A stretch of DNA of 9,160 nt from Solirubrobacteraceae bacterium (GTDB taxonomy: Bacteria; Actinomycetota; Thermoleophilia; Solirubrobacterales; Solirubrobacteraceae): the NCBI GenBank assembly GCA_030149625.1, contig JASLHP010000062.1, positions 1 through 9,160 on the forward strand, in the 5' to 3' direction. Positions 6,472 through 9,160 of this stretch are shown here, piece by piece. The position numbers and the translations under genes were made by a program. The notes under the pieces are model-generated. The model searched no databases, was not told the origin of the DNA, and worked only from the letters and a program-made list of their open reading frames with translations. Position 1 is the first letter of the stretch, and each line of letters begins with the position of its first letter.

Positions 6472-7422
6472 TCAAGCCGTCCCGTGTGCGATCTCCTCCA
6501 GCGCCGCGAGCGTTCGCCGCGCACGCGCGAACGCCGGTCCAGCGCGCGGCCCCAGCCGCCGCACCGCCACTGTCAACGCCGCTCCCGCCAGCAGATCGAT
6601 CGCGTAGTGCTCCCCCAGGTACACGAGCGCGAACCCGAGCGTCACCGTATAGCTCCACCCGAGCGCGCCCGCCACGGGCTCCACCTCGGCGAGGAGGAGC
6701 GCAGCCATCACGGATGTAGCGAAGTGCAGAGACGGCATCGCGGCCAGGGGATTGCCTCCGAACACACTGTAGAGCGAGCCCCAGCCGTCTCTCCAGAACA
6801 GCTCGCCGTACTCGACCATCATGCGTCTGACCGCCGGCGCCTGCGCGCCCCGCTCGGCGGCCGCCTCAGCGGCGTACCACGGCGGCGCCGTCGGCACGAG
6901 CCAGTAGACGATCGCGCCGAGATCGAACACCGCGTAGGTCATCAGCGCGGCGCGCGGAAAGCGCTCGCGATGACGCACGAGGATGTACGCGGCCGACCCG
7001 TGCGGTACGAAGAACCAGCTCCAGTGCGCCCACACGAGCAGGCGATCGAGGGCGCTCCAGTCCGACGCGGCTGCGCCGCCGCCAGCCAGCGCCCGCTGTA
7101 GGCGCACCGTCGGCAGCGCGCCGAGCCCGAGGATCCGATCCACGCGGATCGGATAGTCGACGCGCACGCGCGCACGCTGCAGCTCGGGGTCGTCGTGCGG
7201 CGACTTGTAGGCGGCGAGATAAGCCCACATCTGCAGCGCGCAGACCGCGACGTCGCGGCCGCGGGAGCGGCGCGCGGCGACGCTCAGTCCGAGCGGCGCG
7301 CAGAACGCGATGCTCTGCACCACGAGCGGCCGCGCGCCCACGCGCTTGCGCACGAGCGGTGCGGCGACCCCGGCCACCACCATCCCCCAGGCGGTTGCTC
7401 TGATCGCCTTCGACAGCCGCAC
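6472..7422 (-). CDS. PAP2-type membrane phosphatase/phosphotransferase
   Basis: The product (316 residues from the GTG at 7422) is a polytopic membrane protein of the PAP2 superfamily, closest in style to the Aur1/inositol-phosphotransferase-like branch (PAP2_3). What is seen: a conserved TAPPWY stretch at 178-183; the histidine motif AMPSLH at 228-233; and the second histidine/aspartate motif LGEHYAIDLLAG at 269-280. The last two supply the His and His...Asp expected for phosphoenzyme chemistry. Several hydrophobic helices surround them (about 130-150, 160-178, 232-248, 256-270). Substrate is not deducible; lipid phosphates or phosphoinositol-type headgroup transfer are typical for the branch. 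Starts further upstream would overlap the C26 gene. GTG 7422 gives the N-terminus RLSKAIRATAWGM and fits a near-leaderless promoter; an ATG at 7383 is the alternative. It precedes the flippase-like gene by ten bases, which suggests a joint job in membrane lipid metabolism. Confidence 0.88.
   Translation of the reverse strand: MRLSKAIRATAWGMVVAGVAAPLVRKRVGARPLVVQSIAFCAPLGLSVAARRSRGRDVAVCALQMWAYLAAYKSPHDDPELQRARVRVDYPIRVDRILGLGALPTVRLQRALAGGGAAASDWSALDRLLVWAHWSWFFVPHGSAAYILVRHRERFPRAALMTYAVFDLGAIVYWLVPTAPPWYAAEAAAERGAQAPAVRRMMVEYGELFWRDGWGSLYSVFGGNPLAAMPSLHFATSVMAALLLAEVEPVAGALGWSYTVTLGFALVYLGEHYAIDLLAGAALTVAVRRLGPRAGPAFARARRTLAALEEIAHGTA
7133..7154 (-). repeat. Perfect inverted repeat within the PAP2 coding region
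   Basis: Arms ATCCGATCC (7133-7141) and GGATCGGAT (7146-7154) are perfectly complementary around a 4-base loop. The element lies inside codons for the YPIRVDRIL stretch (about residues 90-98), upstream of the PAP2 catalytic motifs. Codon constraint could produce it by chance; no function is claimed. Confidence 0.4.
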
Positions 7423-7437
7423 AGGGCGGGGAGTATA
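7423..7437 (-). promoter_or_regulatory. Candidate near-leaderless promoter of the PAP2 gene
   Basis: In the 29-bp gap between the C26 stop codon and the GTG at 7422, the minus strand carries TATACT (7437-7432), five of six matches to the -10 consensus. Nine bases follow before the GTG, so transcription would start about three bases ahead of the start codon. No Shine-Dalgarno sequence is present, which is what a leaderless mRNA would show; such mRNAs are common in Actinobacteria. No good -35 is visible at 17 bp (TCCGAG). Confidence 0.5.
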
Positions 7438-7451
7438 TGTCGAGGCCGCGG

Positions 7452-8195
7452 CTACTCGGAGACGCGCACGGACGCGGCGGCCTCGACGAGCGCGCCCACG
7501 ACCGAGCTTGCGACATCCGCCTCCGGATGCCACTGAACGCCGAGCACGAAGCGGCGATCGGACGGCTCGCCCCCCCACTCGATCGCCTCGGGAAGCTCAT
7601 CGAGCGCCGAGCAGCCGGTGACGATCAGCCCCTCGCCGAGCCGATCGACGCCCTGGTGGTGATGGGACTTCGTCATGTGCACGATCTCTCCCGCGGCGCG
7701 AGCCGCGAGCGAGCCCTCGATCAGGGTCACGTTGTGCTCGGCGCCTTCGAACGAGCCGGGCACGCGCCGGTGTTCTTCGTGCCCGAAGCGCTCGGGCACG
7801 TGCTGGACGAGCGAGCCGCCACAGGCGACGTTGAGCAGCTGCATGCCCCTGCAGATGCCGAGCACGGGCATGTCGCGCTCGATCGCGCCGCGCGCCAGCG
7901 CCAGCTCGAACGCGTCGCGCTCTGGCACCGTGCCGGCCGTTTGCGGATGCGGCTCCTGCTGATATGACGCGGGATCGATGTCAGCGCCGCCCGCGAGGAT
8001 CAGCCCGTCGATCAGCTCGAGCGCCTGCCGCGGGTCCTCCGCCAGCCACGGGTCGGGCGGCAGCATCGCCGCGAGGCCGCCGGCGCGCTGCACGGCCGTG
8101 ACGTAGGCGAGCGGCAGCAGCGCGGCGGGCTGATCCCACACGCTCCATCTGGCCCGCTCCAGCGCGGCGCAGATGCCGATCACGGGACGTGTCAT
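7452..8195 (-). CDS. Gamma-glutamyl-gamma-aminobutyrate hydrolase-like class I amidotransferase (peptidase C26)
   Basis: The 247-residue cytoplasmic protein has the class I glutamine amidotransferase fold with the C26 (PuuD-like) signature. What is seen: N-terminal strand RPVIGIC (3-9); ERARWSVWDQPAALLPLAYV (13-32), typical of the family in high-GC Gram-positives; the oxyanion segment ILAGGADIDP (66-75); the nucleophile elbow LGICRGMQLLN with Cys115; a KSHHHQGV stretch at 176-183; and the catalytic His223 and Glu225 in QWHPE. The catalytic triad is complete. PuuD cleaves gamma-glutamyl-GABA in putrescine breakdown, while relatives cleave other gamma-glutamyl amides; no other putrescine gene is in the window, so the substrate is uncertain. 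Length matches the family (about 235-255). The ATG at 8195 is needed for the conserved first strand. Only GAGGG directly abuts it, so translation may be leaderless. It is the first gene of the minus-strand run and is divergent from the enoyl-CoA hydratase. Confidence 0.92.
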   Translation of the reverse strand: MTRPVIGICAALERARWSVWDQPAALLPLAYVTAVQRAGGLAAMLPPDPWLAEDPRQALELIDGLILAGGADIDPASYQQEPHPQTAGTVPERDAFELALARGAIERDMPVLGICRGMQLLNVACGGSLVQHVPERFGHEEHRRVPGSFEGAEHNVTLIEGSLAARAAGEIVHMTKSHHHQGVDRLGEGLIVTGCSALDELPEAIEWGGEPSDRRFVLGVQWHPEADVASSVVGALVEAAASVRVSE

Positions 8196-8240
8196 CCCTC
8201 ACACCATAGGATCAACCCGAGATCGAGCCAAGGGAGAGCG
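8196..8240. promoter_or_regulatory. Divergent promoter gap with overlapping -10-like elements
   Basis: This 45-bp gap must serve two divergent genes. On the plus strand TAGGAT (8207-8212) is a plausible -10 for the enoyl-CoA hydratase, with a start near 8219 and the Shine-Dalgarno AGGGAG at 8231-8236. On the minus strand the overlapping TATGGT (8208-8203) lies seven bases before the C26 ATG, which would make that transcript leaderless. Each matches the -10 consensus at four of six bases. No -35 elements are evident. Confidence 0.35.
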
Positions 8241-9053
8241 ATGAGCGAGCCGTACGCAGAGCTGGACGCCGTCAACGTGCGAGTCGCCGACGGCGTCGCC
8301 ACGATCGAGCTGAACCGGCCGCAGGCGCTCAACGCGTGGAACGCCGCGCTCGGCGCCGACCTGCTGGCGGCGCTGCGCGCGACCGCGGCCGACGAGGCGG
8401 TGCGCGCGCTCGTGATCACGGGTGCCGGCCGCGCCTTCTCCTCGGGCGCGGACCTCAGAGATGTGAGCGGCGGCGACACCACCGCCGCGGGCCGCCCGGA
8501 CGTCTACAAGACGCTGACCGAGCGCTACCACCCGATCATGCGGGCGATCCGCGAGCTTCCCAAGCCCGTGATCGGCGCCGTCAACGGTCCCGCCGTCGGG
8601 ATCGGCTGCTCGCTGGCGCTCTGCTGCGATCTGATCCTCGCCGCCGAGAGCTCTTACTTCCTGCTCGCGTTCGTCAACATCGGGCTCGTTCCCGACGGCG
8701 GCTCCTCGCTGTTCGTGCCGACGCGGGTGGGCATGGCGCGCGCGATGGAGCTGTCGCTGCTGGGCGAGCGTCTGGGCGCCGCGCAGGCCCTCGACTGGGG
8801 CCTGATCAATCGCGTGATCGCCGACGAGCGCCTGGATGAGGAGGTCGCCGCGCTCGCCGCGCGCCTGGCGGCCGGACCAACCCGCTCCTACGCGGGCACG
8901 AAGCGCCAGTTGAACAACTGGCTGTACGCACGCATGGACGAGCAGCTCGAGCTCGAGGCGCGGATCCAGCAGGAGATGGCGGACAGCGCGGACTTCGTGG
9001 AGGGCGCGATCGCGTTCCTGGAGAAGCGTCCGCCGCGGTTTTCCGGCCAGTAG
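8241..9053 (+). CDS. Enoyl-CoA hydratase/isomerase family protein
   Basis: The 270-residue crotonase-fold protein should hydrate 2-enoyl-CoA (beta-oxidation step 2) or isomerise an enoyl-CoA. What is seen: the N-terminal strand ATIELNRPQALNAWN (20-34); the first oxyanion-hole loop FSSGADL (66-72) with the peptide NH at Ala70; the second at NGPAVGIG (115-122) around Gly120; then FVNIGLVPDGGSS (144-156) and AMELSLLGE (168-176). Of the two catalytic glutamates of classical hydratases, the second is kept (Glu170), but Asn146 stands at the first. Asp152 falls where PaaG-type isomerases carry their catalytic Asp, and the C-terminal RPPRFSGQ resembles the end of PaaG. An isomerase or phenylacetate-type role is therefore as likely as straight hydration. 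AGGGAG at 8231-8236 supports the ATG at 8241. It may complement the acyl-CoA and hydroxyacyl-CoA dehydrogenases at 72-2966, though it is transcribed separately. Confidence 0.92.
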   Translation: MSEPYAELDAVNVRVADGVATIELNRPQALNAWNAALGADLLAALRATAADEAVRALVITGAGRAFSSGADLRDVSGGDTTAAGRPDVYKTLTERYHPIMRAIRELPKPVIGAVNGPAVGIGCSLALCCDLILAAESSYFLLAFVNIGLVPDGGSSLFVPTRVGMARAMELSLLGERLGAAQALDWGLINRVIADERLDEEVAALAARLAAGPTRSYAGTKRQLNNWLYARMDEQLELEARIQQEMADSADFVEGAIAFLEKRPPRFSGQ

Positions 9054-9079
9054 AGGCCCGCGCTCCGAGGGCTTTTTCT
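9054..9079 (+). terminator. Intrinsic terminator of the enoyl-CoA hydratase gene
   Basis: Immediately after the TAG stop, AGGCCC (9054-9059) pairs with GGGCTT (9069-9074) over six positions, including one G-U pair, around a 9-base loop. The element runs into a five-T tract (9073-9077). This is a standard Rho-independent terminator layout. Confidence 0.7.
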
Positions 9080-9160
9080 GGTCGCACGCGATTTGTGGCA
9101 AACGTCATCAAGCGCATCCGGCCCGGGCCTGAATAGAATCCCCGCCGCCTTGAGCCATCT
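9080..9160 (+). promoter_or_regulatory. Right-edge non-coding stretch with a possible -10 and a palindrome
   Basis: No gene is visible between the terminator and the window edge. TAGAAT at 9134-9139 matches five of six bases of the -10 consensus, but no -35 is seen at 16-18 bp. The 10-bp palindrome GGCCCGGGCC (9120-9129) lies just upstream, where an operator could sit. The stretch may be the promoter of a gene that starts beyond the window. Confidence 0.25.

Noticed and set aside
4842..7143. A 13-bp identical word GGATCCGATCCAC at 4842-4854 and 7131-7143
   Set aside because: It falls in two genes in different reading frames. One shared 13-mer is close to chance expectation for a 9-kb GC-rich window, so I do not treat it as a repeat element.
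7423..7578. N-terminal extension of the PAP2 gene back to the ATG at 7578
   Set aside because: It would overlap the C26 coding region by 127 bp and encode an Arg-rich low-complexity stretch; the membrane protein starts naturally at 7422 or 7383.
1..9160. tRNA/rRNA genes, CRISPR arrays, insertion sequences, integrases, toxin-antitoxin or defence genes
   Set aside because: I saw no cloverleaf-like segments, regularly spaced repeats, transposase or integrase motifs, or terminal inverted repeats with target duplications; all long coding regions are accounted for by ordinary metabolic or membrane genes.

Overview
This is a compact, GC-rich (about 70% by eye) bacterial chromosomal segment with eight protein-coding genes. 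There are no RNA genes, CRISPR arrays, insertion sequences or phage genes that I can see. Codon use is strongly G/C at third positions. The C26 amidotransferase and the PAP2/flippase pair read like proteins of high-GC Actinobacteria, possibly the Solirubrobacterales/Thermoleophilia. That placement is an inference from sequence style, not a measured result.

Layout. (1) Positions 72-2966, plus strand: a two-gene fatty-acid/acyl-CoA operon, an acyl-CoA dehydrogenase followed 24 bp later by a long two-lobed 3-hydroxyacyl-CoA dehydrogenase of PaaH type. (2) Positions 2967-3061: a short convergent junction with two perfect 8-bp-stem hairpins, probably the 3' ends of opposing transcripts. (3) Positions 3053-8195, minus strand: five genes, read right to left. 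They are a class I glutamine-amidotransferase-like gamma-glutamyl hydrolase (C26/PuuD type), a PAP2-type membrane phosphatase or phosphotransferase, a flippase-like membrane protein (LPG-synthase TM/UPF0104 family), thioredoxin reductase TrxB, and a DHH/DHHA1 phosphoesterase. (4) Positions 8241-9053, plus strand: an enoyl-CoA hydratase/isomerase, divergent from the C26 gene across a 45-bp gap and followed by a good intrinsic terminator.

How the genes fit together. The acyl-CoA dehydrogenase, 3-hydroxyacyl-CoA dehydrogenase and enoyl-CoA hydratase supply steps 1, 3 and 2 of beta-oxidation (or of phenylacetate-type ring-cleavage product degradation). No thiolase, acyl-CoA ligase or electron-transfer flavoprotein is present in the window. 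The PAP2 and flippase-like genes are 10 bp apart and probably act together in lipid or lipid-linked headgroup metabolism at the membrane. TrxB has its own regulatory region and is followed by the DHH phosphoesterase.

The gene content is mostly ordinary. The most interesting signals are regulatory or structural: an AT-rich dyad overlapping an extended -10 promoter and a strong 5'-UTR hairpin before trxB; a near-leaderless promoter in the 29-bp gap before the PAP2 gene; overlapping divergent -10-like elements between the C26 and enoyl-CoA hydratase genes; tandem GC hairpins inside low-complexity coding ends of two genes; and an enoyl-CoA hydratase homologue that lacks one of the two classical catalytic glutamates. 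I found no convincing new multi-gene system.
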